Assembly (NCBI GenBank): GCA_002591725.1
Contig: NJAL01000007.1
Span: forward strand, 1 to 64,000
Origin: Candidatus Didemnitutus mandela
GTDB taxonomy: Bacteria; Verrucomicrobiota; Verrucomicrobiia; Opitutales; Opitutaceae
Direction of reading: 5' to 3'
Length of the DNA: 64,000 nt
Positions 42,255 to 52,811 of the stretch are shown in pieces. Both the position numbers and the translations under genes were made by a program. Under the pieces are notes generated by a model. The model was not told the origin of the DNA. It made no database searches and was given only the letters and a program-made list of their open reading frames with translations. Each line of letters begins with the position of its first letter. Position 1 is the first letter of the stretch.

Positions 42255-43195
42255 TAACATTCATCCAATTATAGGATAACGTACTGAGCTGCGATATCTC
42301 GAAGCTTTGATAGAAGTTATGCGACAGTGTGGCTTTCTTGCTTCCGCCCGCTTGTTCGGCACCGCGTAGTCTATAATTAACAAAACCGCGTGCCAGCTGG
42401 AATACGATTGTGGCGCCCCGTTGTTCGAGCGTCTTTAACGGCGGTATACGGGGCTGGCCGACGCGAACGAAATGGTCTGGCAGACGGTGCACGTGGGCTA
42501 TGCTGGCCGGGCGTGGCCACCTCGAGGCCGAATCGGTGGGGTTGCGGGACTGGAACGAGGATGCCTACGACTCGGTTTTTCGTTGTTGGGCGGTAGCGCC
42601 CTGTCTGTACCATTAATGACTGTGTTTCTAAAGCGCTATTCCGACATCGATGTCGGGCTCCACAAACACGGTAGCCGGTGACCTAATGGGGCATTAGAAA
42701 CGGTGAAATTGAAATGGGCGCAGCGCTGGATCTGGCATTAGCTAAATTCGCTTGGTAACTCGTGATCGACGAGCCAATCGTTGGACTATCCCCCGCCGAT
42801 CACGCTTTAGCGGAGAGGAAGGACGTGCGGTTAGCAGAACTTGCGGTGACTCGATTCATCTTCTTTGAAAAGGGATTTTCGCGCTCAACTTCATCGTTGT
42901 CACGGCCTGCCAGAAACGCGGATTGAACCCTCCATAATGCAGCGCGTAGCGGGCAAGCAAGCTTCACCATCGCTTTGATGGCCGCTGGCCTGTGCTTTGC
43001 GCTGCTGCCGTGACTTGAAGCGGCCGTTTCAAAAGCAGCTTTTGGTCGTTACGCGGTGCTACTAAACGAGCCGGATTTGTACTGAAAATTTGAACTGCTT
43101 TGGTGACACGACGCCATTTTTTTCTCCATTGGCCGAGCGATCGCTCGTGCTGGTCAGGGACTCTATCCAGCGGGATAGCCTTGCCGAAATCGAGG
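42255..43195 (+). pseudogene. LysR-family regulator pseudogene
   Basis: The plus strand begins with ELRYLKLYVEVMRQCGFLAS in a mixed frame near 42282-42345 (typical LysR wing-helix start, MELRYLRYFVEV), then a stop, and AIINK-TACQLEYDCGAPLFER (near 42375-42430). The effector domain shows CLRLGFSLLGGSAL (42561-42602) and FLKRYSDIDVGLHKHGSR (42628-42681), a standard LysR RYPxIxxxLxExGS segment, then ADHAL...KDVRLAELAVTRFI (42800-42860), FFEKGF and AAGLC near 42980. Frameshifted. It diverges from lrgAB, which LysR-type CidR/LrgR proteins often control. Confidence 0.8.
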
Positions 43196-43271
43196 GTGAG
43201 ATGGCCTTTTGGAAAGAAAACAAGTTTGGTTCCCCTCCTACGGTTCTTGTCTATATATAACCACTTTACCC

Positions 43272-44286
43272 ATGAAAGTTCCGTTTCTCGATCTAAAAGC
43301 GCAACACCAGGCCATTCGCTCAGAAGTACTGGCTGCACTTTCCGATACTCTCGACAACACCCGTTTCTGTCTTGGAAAGGATGTTGAAGACTTTGAGCGT
43401 AATTTTGCTGCCACGCTCGAATATCCGCGTGTGCTGGGCATGAACAGCGGCACCTCGCCTCGGTCTGCGGAAAGTTCGGCCCGGGTGATGAGATCATCAC
43501 CACGCCCTTTACGTTTGCATCCAGTACGTGGGGCATCAGCTACGTGGGTGCGATGCCGGTGTTCGTGGATATCGATCAGGACACATGGTGCATCAGCCCC
43601 GAAGCCATTGAAGAGGCGGTTACGCCGAAGACAAAAGGCATCGTGGTCGTGCATATTTTGGGCCAGCCGGCGCTCGCTACGCTGGGACACCAGTGGGCCT
43701 GCTCGGGGATGCAGGAACATTCAGCTTTTATCCGACTAAAAATCTCGGCGTCTGCGGCGAGGGTGGAGCTTTCGTTTCGAAACATCCTACCGTGATGGAT
43801 CACGCCCAACTGCTCCGCGTCCACAGCTCGCCCAAACGTTATCTCCATACGGAAGTGGGGTTCAACTTCCGCATGGACGGCTTCCAAGGTGCGGTTCTGA
43901 ACGTCAAATTGAAAAAACTTCCTGATTGGACCACTCGTCGACGTGCCATCGCGGCGAACTACCTCGCGTGGATCAAACTCCCCGGCGTACAACTTCCCGT
44001 TGTGCCCGCTTATGGCGAAAGCGTGTGGCACCAGTTTATGCTGCTACATCCGAAACGCGATGCCTTGCGCGATCATCTCAGAAAAGCTGGTATCGCCACG
44101 GAAATCACCTATCCAGGTCCGATGCATCTGCAGCCCTGCTATGCAGTGCTAGGTTACAGTCCCGGCAGCCTGCCTGTGGCAGAACGTACTAGCCAGGACT
44201 GCTGTCTGAGCCTCCCGGTGTTTCCCGAGATGAGCGACGAACAACGCGACTATGTGATCGCGACCGTAAACGCATTTCCTAGTTAA
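43272..44286 (+). pseudogene. DegT/DnrJ/EryC1-type sugar aminotransferase pseudogene
   Basis: ATG 43272 opens MKVPFLDLKAQHQAIRSE and runs well to LGMNSGTS at about 43456. A frameshift follows, and the next frame gives DEIITTPFTFASSTWG-like sequence then GAMPVFVDIDQDTWCIS and TKGIVVVHILGQPA (to about 43675). At 43675-43695 a second event removes roughly 35 codons, including the segment that normally carries the PLP-binding Asp (Glu-Asp-x-Ala-x-x-x-Gly). Sequence resumes as GLLGDAGTFSFYPTKNLGVC, with the PLP-lysine in YPTKNLG, and continues intact to TAA 44284. These enzymes aminate keto-sugars for surface glycans or natural products. Reading was probably lost recently, since long stretches remain perfect. 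Confidence 0.92.
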
Positions 44287-44319
44287 CGTCATGCTAGCAG
44301 TAGAGCTAAAAGCTCTGCG

Positions 44320-44944
44320 GTTTGGTCTCGGTTGTCGATACCAAGGCCGCAGCTGTTGCAGCTGCGGCTATCTCGTTTTAAAATTAATTATCCCAAGCCG
44401 TCGCACTATCTGTTGCTATCTGATTACGCGAATCCGAAGACCGGTTTTCAGCCGTTCTTGCGCGGCGCGGTGATGGTGGAACCTGTAGTTGCTGAATAAT
44501 GGCAGCCCTAACGCACTTGGAACATCAGTTTTATTCAAATTCACTTAAAGATCGGCGCTTCGGCTGCGCTCTTGCGTGAGTGAAAGTGAGCTCGTCGGCC
44601 CCACAAGCTCTGGCTCATCCCCAAACTGCTACCGCAGCAGGAGCCGCTCTTGATTGGCTGTTGCCCTTGTCAAGCACGTTCATGTTCGACACGTTCTACC
44701 TCGAGAAATCCGGTGGCACTGGGTTGACGGGCGGCTGGCGCAAATTTCGGTGTCGTGGCCAACGATATCTGGAAGTTTGCTAGTTTTTATCCGGCGGCCT
44801 CAAACCCCGGGAATCATTCCGGAAGCCGTCCAGGATTTGGGTACCAGGCTGGTGGACGTTAACAGTGACGCCGAAACCAAGCCAGACGTCAAAGATCACC
44901 CCAAGATTGCTAAGCTGGAAGCAGCACTAAGTTTTATTATCTAA
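44320..44944 (+). pseudogene. trpF: phosphoribosylanthranilate isomerase (trpF) pseudogene
   Basis: Family role: third step from chorismate to tryptophan. The N-terminal half is hard to read but has a TKAAAVAAAAI stretch (44340-44370) where the family has its Ala-rich ADAVGF strand. Then, in changing frames, ELVGPTSSG / KLWLIPKLLPQQE near 44590-44640, TFMFDTFYLEKSGGTGLTG (44677-44733, matching the conserved Asp-(T/S)-Phe...Gly-Gly-(T/S)-Gly loop). A degenerate SGGLKPRE (44790-44812) and IIPEAVQDLGTRLVDVNSD (44815-44870) follow, with KPDVKDHPKIAKLEAA (44880-44928) closing the barrel. Frameshifts at several points. No other trp gene is seen here. Confidence 0.78.
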
Positions 44945-45940
44945 GAAGCTCCGGCGTTTCGCAAGAAGCGAGTGCTGAATACTGACTTAGTGTGGTTAGC
45001 CTAAACTTGCTTATTAAGAGGAGCTAAAAACTTCTCGCACTGCCGTATAGCATGTGAATATGCCTCCTTTTTAGTTTCCGGAAAGCACTTCACTTTTGGC
45101 CAATGGGTGCGGTTGCTGTTTTTGCTCTGAGTTTACTACCAGGATTCGCCTTTGCCAACATTCCTGCGAGCTTTTTATATTTAACTGCCGGGCAAACGCC
45201 GGTGGCGAATCGATAAAATTAAAACAGCTGTCTTGTTTTGCTTACACGCGCTAATCGCCTGGCTGAACTCAAGACCGGGCGGGCGCTTAGAGGGGCGGTG
45301 CCTTGATTACATCCATCGAACGGCAACTGCAAAATTTACGGCGGAAGCTCGGTAACGGTAGCAAGCCCTTTTGATAGGAGGCAGGGGCGACGAAGTTTGT
45401 ATGCTGGAGGTCATCTCGATCAGCTTTCTCCCTCAATCTCAAAGACGTATGTCTACGAGCATCCCAGTCGGATTCGGGCCCGAAAACGCCGGCGATTCGT
45501 CTTCAACCGACGTTGGAAGATGCTGGAACTTCGGGTTCACTCTGGGTCCGGCTCTCCACCAGCACGTAGAAAAACGGCTGGTCGCAAGGCGCGCCGTTCG
45601 AAGTCTTCTAAGCCCACAGCTATCTGGCGAGCAATGAGGAAAATTGGACAGCGGTGAGGTGGTGGAAAAGTTGCCAATACTGTCCGCAGGCCGCATCGAC
45701 GATCCGATCTCGATCGCGAGAAACACTGTGGAGTTTTACAGAAACTCGGCTTATGGTGGCTAGTCGATCCTTGTAAATTATTTGTAAACCAATTATAAAT
45801 ACGTTTACTGCTTGCGCGATATTGTTGAAAGATACCTTGCTCAGACTGTGCGCAACCCCGCAAGCGCGCACGCACCATCGACAACTCTCTGAGACAGCTT
45901 TTTCGTATTTTAGCAACGGTGTTGGCCCGGGACGACGAAT
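44945..45940. other. degenerate region, no recognised gene
   Basis: Short plus-strand stretches look like former protein (ALSLLPGFAFANIPASFLYL near 45126-45182, and a basic RRKTAGRKARRSKSSKPT near 45560-45620), but I cannot place them in a family. No RNA gene noted. Confidence 0.4.
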
Positions 45941-45944
45941 AGCC

Positions 45945-46310
45945 AGGATGACCCAGTTTTGGTGCGCGCTATGGGCATCGCTTTGTTCAATGCTACACCC
46001 GGCTTTCGCACAAGTTCGAATACGGCAATCGAGGCAAATCCAGGTTGCAGCGGAGCTTGGTTTTGTCGACACTCTCAACTCTAGCCTCGGCGTCATTTAC
46101 GACTTTTGCGGCAGGAATCTTATCAATCTCAGAAAAACCCGAAAACATTACGAGTTAGCCGAGACAAACTGCAACGCTTACGGAGCGTATAATCTCAGCA
46201 TGCTTCACTTGCTCGGGTTTGTTGGCGCTTCTCAGAACCTGGAGAAAGCGACCCAGTTGCGCGATGTCAACGGACCCCATCGAACTATCGATTTTTCTAC
46301 CAATCACTGA
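45945..46310 (+). pseudogene. secreted Sel1-like repeat protein pseudogene
   Basis: The frame from ATG 45948 opens MTQFWCALWASLCSMLHPAF, a plausible signal peptide, and continues with TLNSSLGVIYDFCGRNLINL, RKTRKHYELAETNCNAYGAY and NLSMLHLLGFVGASQN. These fit Sel1/TPR-like repeats (Leu-Gly-x-x-Tyr, Ala-x-x-x-Tyr, Ala-x-x-(N)-Leu-Gly-x-(L/M)-(Y/H)). The frame stops early at 46308 and homologous-looking sequence does not continue. Sel1 proteins are scaffolds often used in cell-envelope or host-interaction roles. Repeat period cannot be defined by eye. Confidence 0.45.
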
Positions 46311-48200
46311 TTTCTTCGAGCTCGGCACCAGCGCCAGCATGAAAATTTGGGCTCTGGACAAGCTTGTAGCCCTGCCAGCTCATCCCAGCGAACACAGCCG
46401 ACTCAGTAGACGGTTGCGATTTGACTGTGGATATAGCATAAAAGATTGTGGGACCACTGTTTTGGCAAACGTTACCTGCGAACCGATGTGAGTGCTGTCC
46501 ATCGCGAGTCGAAAAATAGTTAGTTCAATCAAGAGTCGGTCCGAGACGAAGGTTCAGTCACAGTGAGACTTGGGGTAGGGAGCGCCTTTGACTGCTCGCT
46601 ATGTTGACGTCTTGGTACGTGTGCCTTCTCGGTGTGGGAGGAAAGACGGTCAGTCTGATTGCCGATCTACCCATTGCGGTTCGTTGGAATCAATGCGTAC
46701 TTGCCGAGAAGGCATCCCTACTGTCCAACGCGCTTTCCCGAGCATCGAAGCCGATGCTCTTAACCAGCGACTAACTGCTGGGTGCAAGCTGGTGCAAAAA
46801 AATTGCACACGCACAATTATATCACTAATTTCATCAAACTAAATATCATAGGTTCCCGAGAGAAAAAACTATTACGTCGAACACGTTAGCCCCGAACTCA
46901 AACTTAACTTAAGAAGGTTATTGGGATTGGATCATTGGGTGATCTGGATATGGTGCTGTGCTTGAACAGCTATTCGGTTCATGACCGCAATATTTCGCCC
47001 TAGTCTCTGCTACAGACCAGGGAGGTTTTTAAGGTGCTTTCGAGGGAATCCAAGCGGATGTGCAGCTGTAGCCAAAGAATGCCAGCCTTCGTGTTGCGTG
47101 CAGCGAAATCTAGTCAGAGCTGGGGGAAGCCTGCCTCTGTGCTTGCCGACTACAGCTGGATCCTTAAGCTATCTCTGAAAAATGTCGATGCTCTGGGCTC
47201 TGAATGCCCGTGATTGAATTCGGTTTTACTACTGAGAAAAGCTAAAGCTCCGCGATCGCTAACGCGCGCAAAAGACGTCGATCTCGGTCTCGTGCCCCAA
47301 GTCTCACTGTTTGCTTTTTTAGCCCTCTATGGCCGGGATGATTACGAGAAGGTAGCCGACTCGCTCGCTAACAGCTGTCGAGCTGAATCACGCATCTACA
47401 AATTCCGGCCAAATCCGCTTATTTTGCGACAACCGATCCTGGCACGTTTTGAGAAATCAGATGCACGTCTTAAGGAAAGTATAGCTAACTTTAGCGATAT
47501 TCCCTGGACGTAGGCGTTGGCCAGGTTTTTACTTGGCCAGCTGACAGAAGGTAAGCCCGAGACGGTGAACCAGACAACGGACAACGAAAAAAACTGTGGG
47601 ATGTGCGTCTGTGCGATACATTTCTACACAGGTCTAGCCTGACTCCAGCCAGGAGAAAATCGAGTTCGTGTCTTCATTTTCAAGCAGTGATGGCCAGTGA
47701 TCAAAAAGGCTTTGTCAAATATCTACTCAGTCCAAGCTAAATTAAAAAGTTTTTCCCATAAGACAGCTCCGGACTCTCTTGTATTTTTGCTCTTCGCGCT
47801 GATGTTGCCTATCCGCTGGACTGTCTGAAGGCGTGCTTGCGGCTGATCTGATCTTAGCAAGCTGATGCTGGCGATATTTTTGTGTGCGTCGAGGCCGCTG
47901 CCACACTGTTCGGCAGTTCTTGTCAATGAGGTTTTAAAATATTAATTGTCAAATAATTACAAAACTATTAGCATCAACCCGGAAGTGCCAACAGCTCGCA
48001 CAAGGCCGGCCTCTAGTCCTGTTTCTCTACAAAAGATAAAGGGCAGGGATTGCCATCCGGTCGGCTGCGAGACTGCTAAGTGATCGATAAAGGCGGCTAA
48101 GCCGCCAAGAAATCCGCCAGCGAATTGGCTAACGGGCAATCTCAACAGTCTGTCGCAAAAAGCGGAAGAGGGCGGCATGTTGGATTAGCGATATCCTGTG
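46310..48200. other. 1.9-kb degenerate region, no recognised gene
   Basis: Short frames only. A plus-strand stretch around 47295-47340 (GLVPQVSLFAFLALYGRDDY) may be remnant helical-repeat protein related to the Sel1-like pieces on either side, but this is speculative. No RNA gene or mobile-element ends seen. Confidence 0.4.
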
Positions 48201-48369
48201 ATGGTCTACCGTACTGTAGAGATCGAAAGCCTCTCTGACGAGTACACGATCGGAGGCTGGGCGGAACGGAACGAGCGGCTCAAGGAGAGAGCGCCGAAGC
48301 ACAATTCTTCACCGCACAAAACCTATGCGAGTAGAAGCTTTAGCTACACTTGCGATCAAGCCGCGGAGC

Positions 48370-49020
48370 TTGCTGTAGGGTGCAGCGGAACATAAAACAT
48401 CCCGCTAGCGATGAGCCAGTTCGGATAACTTTACACGAAGCTAGAGGACAGTATGGCCCAGAACATCGAAAAAATCTCGCGCTTTTGCGAGCTGCGATTG
48501 AATCGGGCGAGCGTGACGTCGATTTCACTACGGATTTCTGTTTTATTCCACCGGAAAAGATACAGACCTTGTGAACAAGGGTATACAGTTGATTAGCGTG
48601 GCGAAGAAGTGGGGTGATGCGCGGGCCGATGCTTGCTTTTTCGCGAGGAGGAGTCGGGGCACATCAATCTTTCGAATGTTGCGCAACTAAAGTGGGTGCT
48701 CGAACAGGCGACTCGAGGAGATAACAGCTGGGCTAAGGGGCTACATTCGGCTGGCTCTCTATACCGAAGAGAAAATACCGGAGGACGACGAGGCAGCGGT
48801 TTCGTTTTTTCTGGAGGCCTGATGAAGCAAGATGTTGAATGTAAGAAAGTGATCCATTGGCCAATTTACAATTGGCGTCTGTCAGTGCAAAACAACACCG
48901 GTGGCCAGCGTTGGAAATCCAGTATGATTCGACAAACTGAACCGGGATCCGAGTGGCATTGCTACACTGCGGTCTCCATGCCGGACCCAATAATCGGTGC
49001 GAATCGGTCAATGTTTTGAC
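48370..49020 (+). pseudogene. helical-repeat (possibly Sel1-like) pseudogene fragment
   Basis: In changing frames: YGPEHRKNLALLRAAIESGE near 48453-48510, FREEESGHINLSNVAQLKWV near 48637-48695, and, shifted, RLALYTEEKIPEDDEAAVSF followed by FLEA near 48750-48820. The pattern of Ala/Leu-rich amphipathic helices and an Asp-Asp-Glu-Ala-(A)-(V/A)-x-(F/W) motif is like Sel1 repeats. No intact frame. Confidence 0.35.
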
Positions 49021-49369
49021 CAAATTTATGGGTCCGGACGATCCATATGTGACACGAATCCTCGCCAAGAAAATGGTGCCCGATTTAGTGTCTCGTGCTC
49101 TTTAGGATTTATAAAAATAAAAACGAACGGAGAAATTCTAAATACGCACTTGAGTAGGTGAAACAAACCGAAGCGAGATTGCACGACGAGGCAGCTTCAA
49201 AAAACAGCTAGGGAAAATCCGCTATCGAACACATTGACGACATGGAGCGGTCCTTCCGCGACAAAATACTTCGATGCTCTACTTGATCCTGGATTTTTTT
49301 CTGCTTATGAAAGTACCCCTGCTGGCTTTGGATAATCAGTTTCGGCCTCCTATTTCTGACGTGCTGTGG

Positions 49370-50525
49370 TGCTGTGCTAGCTCACATGTCATGTCATCTG
49401 CTAAAGCCGGCGCCTAGAGCCCCGCCGGCCAGCCAGCGTGGCACTGTAACCAGTGTTGATTCTACCTCCTCTATGGACCGCTTGCTGAAGAGCCGGCGAC
49501 CGGTTCCACAACGTCCAAATTCGAATATGGCGGAAGGCTTAAGATTTGACCAAGCGCGGGTATTCTTTGCTACGGATTGCAATTTTCCACCCGAACTGGC
49601 CTAGACCTGCTTATCGGCAAACACAGCAACGGATTAACCTGCGGAAGCGTGTTTGCCAGCATTTAGCGCGGCGAACCAGGTGGGCACACCGAAAAAACTT
49701 CCCTCTGGGCAGCTCGAATTCAGTAAAAATACACAAAAGCACATGGTGATTCCCTTGGCGCAGCGATTAACGGACCGGGACGTATTTTCCCGGCCTCCGC
49801 GAGACTCTGCTTTGTGGAGACAACAGATATTTCATCCCTGTTCGTGCACGGCTGCAACGTTTCTTTTGACGACACTCCGCGGCATACGACGCAGACTACC
49901 TATTATTTGGGTTTTCGCGGTCTTCCGGTATTTTACTGCTGTTCCTCGGAAAGTGCTCTGGCTAGTTACACAACAGACGAAGACAATGTACAATGGAAGC
50001 GAGGCCAACCTGAAGATCTTTCTCCTGGATTACGCTGAGCATTCAGGCTTGCGGGATATTTATCTTATCAGCCCCACTGGATGGAGCGACGGCGCGCTCA
50101 TCAGCGCGATGTGCTTCCTGTTTGCCGAGTATTCAGAATTAAAAGGCTGGTTCAAGGGAGTTATCTTTACGGCGTCGTACATCGATGCCAACATCTTAAA
50201 GAACTACATTGTCCTGATGGTGAATCACCGCCTGCGACAAAGGCTTTTCTCCATAGCGACAAGGAGCTGCTCGCTTAGGAAAATCTACGGCTATTCACAC
50301 GCAGACAAAACCGTTATCTTGTCTGGAGTCGAAGAGTTCGACGCATCCGGATTGGATACGAGTTTTCTCGAGCATTCTTATTTTGCGACCAACTAGCGGA
50401 TGCTAACAGATACTTACAAACTGGCGCTAGATGACTTGCGTGTTGCTGAGCATGGGTTCGATGAGAAGAATGAGAAGAAAACGGGCGTGACCGACTACTG
50501 GAAGTTTAGACTCGTTACTCCCTGA
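49370..50525 (+). pseudogene. DUF900-like alpha/beta-hydrolase (lipoprotein esterase-like) pseudogene
   Basis: The gene begins near 49374 with a hydrophobic lipoprotein-like start and DQARVFFATDCNFPPELA (49546-49605), the Phe-Phe-Ala-Thr-Asp-Arg motif of the family. Then KNTQKHMVIPLAQRLTDRDV (49730-49790), FVHGCNVSFDDTPRHTTQT (49841-49900, corresponding to FVHGYNVSF), TTYYLGFRGLPVFYC, and LKIFLLDYAEHSGL (50010-50055) follow. IYLISPTGWSDGALISA (50058-50110) has the nucleophile Ser region His-Ser-Met-Gly-Asn changed to Pro-Thr-Gly-Trp-Ser. SGVEEFDASGLDTSFLEHSY (50325-50385) has the final His. Frameshifts, and the catalytic elbow is lost, so inactive. Ends TGA about 50523. Confidence 0.85.
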
Positions 50526-50845
50526 GGCTCATCGCCAGTCTCGTTTTCGAAACGAGAATCCGCTTTGGAACCTATAGATTGGGCCAGCAGGAGCACGCTA
50601 TCGATTTCGTAGCCCTGATGATGTATCAGCTCGCAGTTTTTGTCGTCGGCACCGGTCTTGAGGTAAATAAGTCGGCTTTCTGTCTTGATTCGAACGACAG
50701 ATTGAGTTCGTAATTGTGATAGAGCAACCAAGTTTCGAAGTGTTCCTAAAAAGGCCGCAAGCGCTCAGAGAATTGGAGGAACCGATATATCGCAGGGGGT
50801 GTTGCTGAAAACTTGCTGACTTGCTGCCTCCCGCTTGCTAGAATT

Positions 50846-52198
50846 CTAGTAGAATGACATACCGCCCTTGCCGCGCATGGCTTCTATCTGGCGCATCATC
50901 TTCTTCGCACCGCTGCCTTTCATCATCTTCATCAACTTCTGCATCTGCTGGAATTGCTTGATGAGTTGATTTACTTCCAAGATTTTGACGCCGGCACCAT
51001 TGGCGATCCGCATACGGCGACTGCCGTTCAGGGTTTGCACTTTTTTTCGCTCCTCAACCGTCATCGACTGGATGATCGCCTCGGCCCGTTTCATCTGTTT
51101 CTCCGCGTTGTTCGGGAGCTGCACCCCACTCATGCCGGGTATCATTCCCATAATCGACGAGATCGAGCCTATTTTTTTCATCTGCTGCATCTGGGCAAGG
51201 AAATCTTCTAAATTGAAATCAGCCTTGCGCAGTTTTTCCTCCATACGCTCGGCTTCCTTCTGGTCGATCGTTTCCTTCGCTTTCTCAACGAGTGAGACGA
51301 CGTCGCCCATGCCCAGAATACGCGAGGCGAGACGATCCGGGTGAAACACCTCGAAGTCGCCGGTTTTTTCTCCGGTTCCGATAAATTTGATCGGCACACC
51401 AGTGACACTCTTTATTGAAAGTGCCGCGCCGCCGCGTGCGTCGCCGTCGAGTTTCGTCAAGATGAGTCCGGTGAGTTGGATCGCGTCGTGAAACGCCTCC
51501 GCGATGTTGACCGCTTCCTGACCTAGCGCGCCATCGGCAACGAGCAAGACTTCGTCGGGCTTTACTTTTTCGCACAGCTGTTTTACTTCTTCGATAAGCT
51601 CGTGGTTGATCTGGAGCCGGCCAGCGGTGTCGAAAAGAATAATGTCGGCATTCGCCGCCTCGGCTGCGACCAGCGCTTTTGCCCCGATGGCGGGCACATC
51701 CTTCGACTTGCAATCGCAGTAGAAACCCAGTTTCTCCTGCTTTGCCAGAACTTCGAGCTGGTAGGTGGCTGCGGGACGATAAACGTCGCATGCAACGACA
51801 AACGGCCGGCTGCCATGTTTTTTAAGCAGTTTGCCGAGCTTGGCTGTCGATGTCGTCTTGCCGGAGCCGTGCAGACCGACCATCAGAATTTTAAGCGGTC
51901 GGGTCGGCGAAAGCTCAATCGCGCCTTCGCCGAGCAGCTTCGCCAGACCATCGTGGATGATTTTGACGATCTGCTGGCCGGGCGTGATGGTTTTGAATAC
52001 CTCCTGACCGACGCACTGTCGCTGTATCCGTTCGATGAAATCGCGGGCGACTTTGAAATGTACATCTGCGGAGAGCAGGGCGGCGCTCACTTCCTTGAGC
52101 GCTTCTAGCATGTTTTCCTCGGATAATTTACCGACACCGCGCAGGTTGCGCAGTACACTGGTTAGTTTATAGGTTAGGCTTTCGAACATCGGAAGCAT
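50846..52198 (-). CDS. ffh: signal recognition particle GTPase Ffh
   Basis: SRP54-type GTPase that binds signal peptides of nascent membrane proteins via 4.5S RNA and hands them to FtsY. The NG domain has P-loop [18 protein letters not shown] at about residues 108-125 (one His where Gln is usual), [27 protein letters not shown] near 187, and [15 protein letters not shown] near 245. [20 protein letters not shown] follows. The M domain (about 300-450) is Met-rich ([30 protein letters not shown]). Length (450) is normal and all GTPase motifs are present, so it should work. Start ATG 52198, or ATG 52189. No Shine-Dalgarno sequence. The 4.5S RNA is not in this window. Confidence 0.97.
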   Translation of the reverse strand: MLPMFESLTYKLTSVLRNLRGVGKLSEENMLEALKEVSAALLSADVHFKVARDFIERIQRQCVGQEVFKTITPGQQIVKIIHDGLAKLLGEGAIELSPTRPLKILMVGLHGSGKTTSTAKLGKLLKKHGSRPFVVACDVYRPAATYQLEVLAKQEKLGFYCDCKSKDVPAIGAKALVAAEAANADIILFDTAGRLQINHELIEEVKQLCEKVKPDEVLLVADGALGQEAVNIAEAFHDAIQLTGLILTKLDGDARGGAALSIKSVTGVPIKFIGTGEKTGDFEVFHPDRLASRILGMGDVVSLVEKAKETIDQKEAERMEEKLRKADFNLEDFLAQMQQMKKIGSISSIMGMIPGMSGVQLPNNAEKQMKRAEAIIQSMTVEERKKVQTLNGSRRMRIANGAGVKILEVNQLIKQFQQMQKLMKMMKGSGAKKMMRQIEAMRGKGGMSFY

Positions 52199-52317
52199 TC
52201 ACTAATGCCACGTCTCGTATGGGATAAACACAATTTTTAGCCCCAAATTGTCCTTTGTCATTAAAGCAGTTTTTTGTGGTTTCCGGGTTGTTCGGTTTGT
52301 TAGCCTGATCGCACCTA

Positions 52318-52806
52318 TGAAATCCTGCTTTCAAGTTGTTGTTCGAAGACGGTCAGCTGACCGATAGTTCAAGTGGCGCCAAGCTGCGAGCACTTGGAAC
52401 AGCTGCAGAAAAGTAAAATCTTCTTCGACTGGGTATCCGGTGCTCGACTTCTCTCGCGAGTCAGCAGCTGTGCGCGCTTATTATCGGGACTAGAATCACT
52501 TCCGAGCACAGCCAAGAGGCTTCAACCGTCTTGACAGGTGCATGGGCCTGGTTGACGAGATCCAGTTGTGCTGATCCAGTTGTGCTACTTGTACTTGATA
52601 TCCGGCGGCTACGATCTATTATTTATTATTGTTTGTTAGCAACTCGTCCTTGTAACGTGTCGCGAATTTCGTTTCAGAAAAATTGTTTACGTTTGAGGGC
52701 GTGCTCTCGACGTCGACCCATTTCATGTAGCGCAGCTACAAAGAGCAGCGCTACTATTCTATCACAGCGACGCGTGAAACATCGCCGTTTGAACCCAAGA
52801 AGCAAC
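52318..52806 (+). pseudogene. Lrp/AsnC-family regulator pseudogene
   Basis: Fragments in shifting frames: LTDSSSGAKLRALGTAAEK near 52355-52410, then a VRAYYRD stretch near 52468-52490, HSQEASTV with GFNRLDR near 52510-52535, LVDEIQLC near 52548, and VANFVSEKLFTFEGVLSTST (52658-52718) followed by HFM-RSYKEQ. The last segment is the hallmark end of the Lrp/AsnC ligand-binding (RAM) domain. The gene ends only about 6 bp before the aminotransferase start, so it once regulated or was co-transcribed with it. A 14-bp direct duplication (52559-52586) falls inside. Non-functional. Confidence 0.72.
52559..52586 (+). repeat. direct duplication, 2 x 14 bp (GATCCAGTTGTGCT)
   Basis: Two adjacent perfect copies within the Lrp/AsnC pseudogene, in the region that corresponds to the ligand-binding domain. 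A 14-bp insertion shifts the frame. Confidence 0.95.
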
Positions 52807-52811
52807 GCATT

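Noticed and set aside
44346-44368. Perfect 10-bp hairpin (GCCGCAGCTG-TTG-CAGCTGCGGC)
   Set aside because: It coincides with the Ala-rich coding stretch of the trpF remnant, and no T-run follows, so it is probably a by-product of repeated GCN/GCA codons rather than a terminator.
49653-50396. Plus-strand 247-codon frame as an intact hydrolase gene
   Set aside because: It is a fragment of a DUF900-type hydrolase: the N-terminal motif is in a different frame and the nucleophile elbow is altered, so it is listed as a pseudogene.
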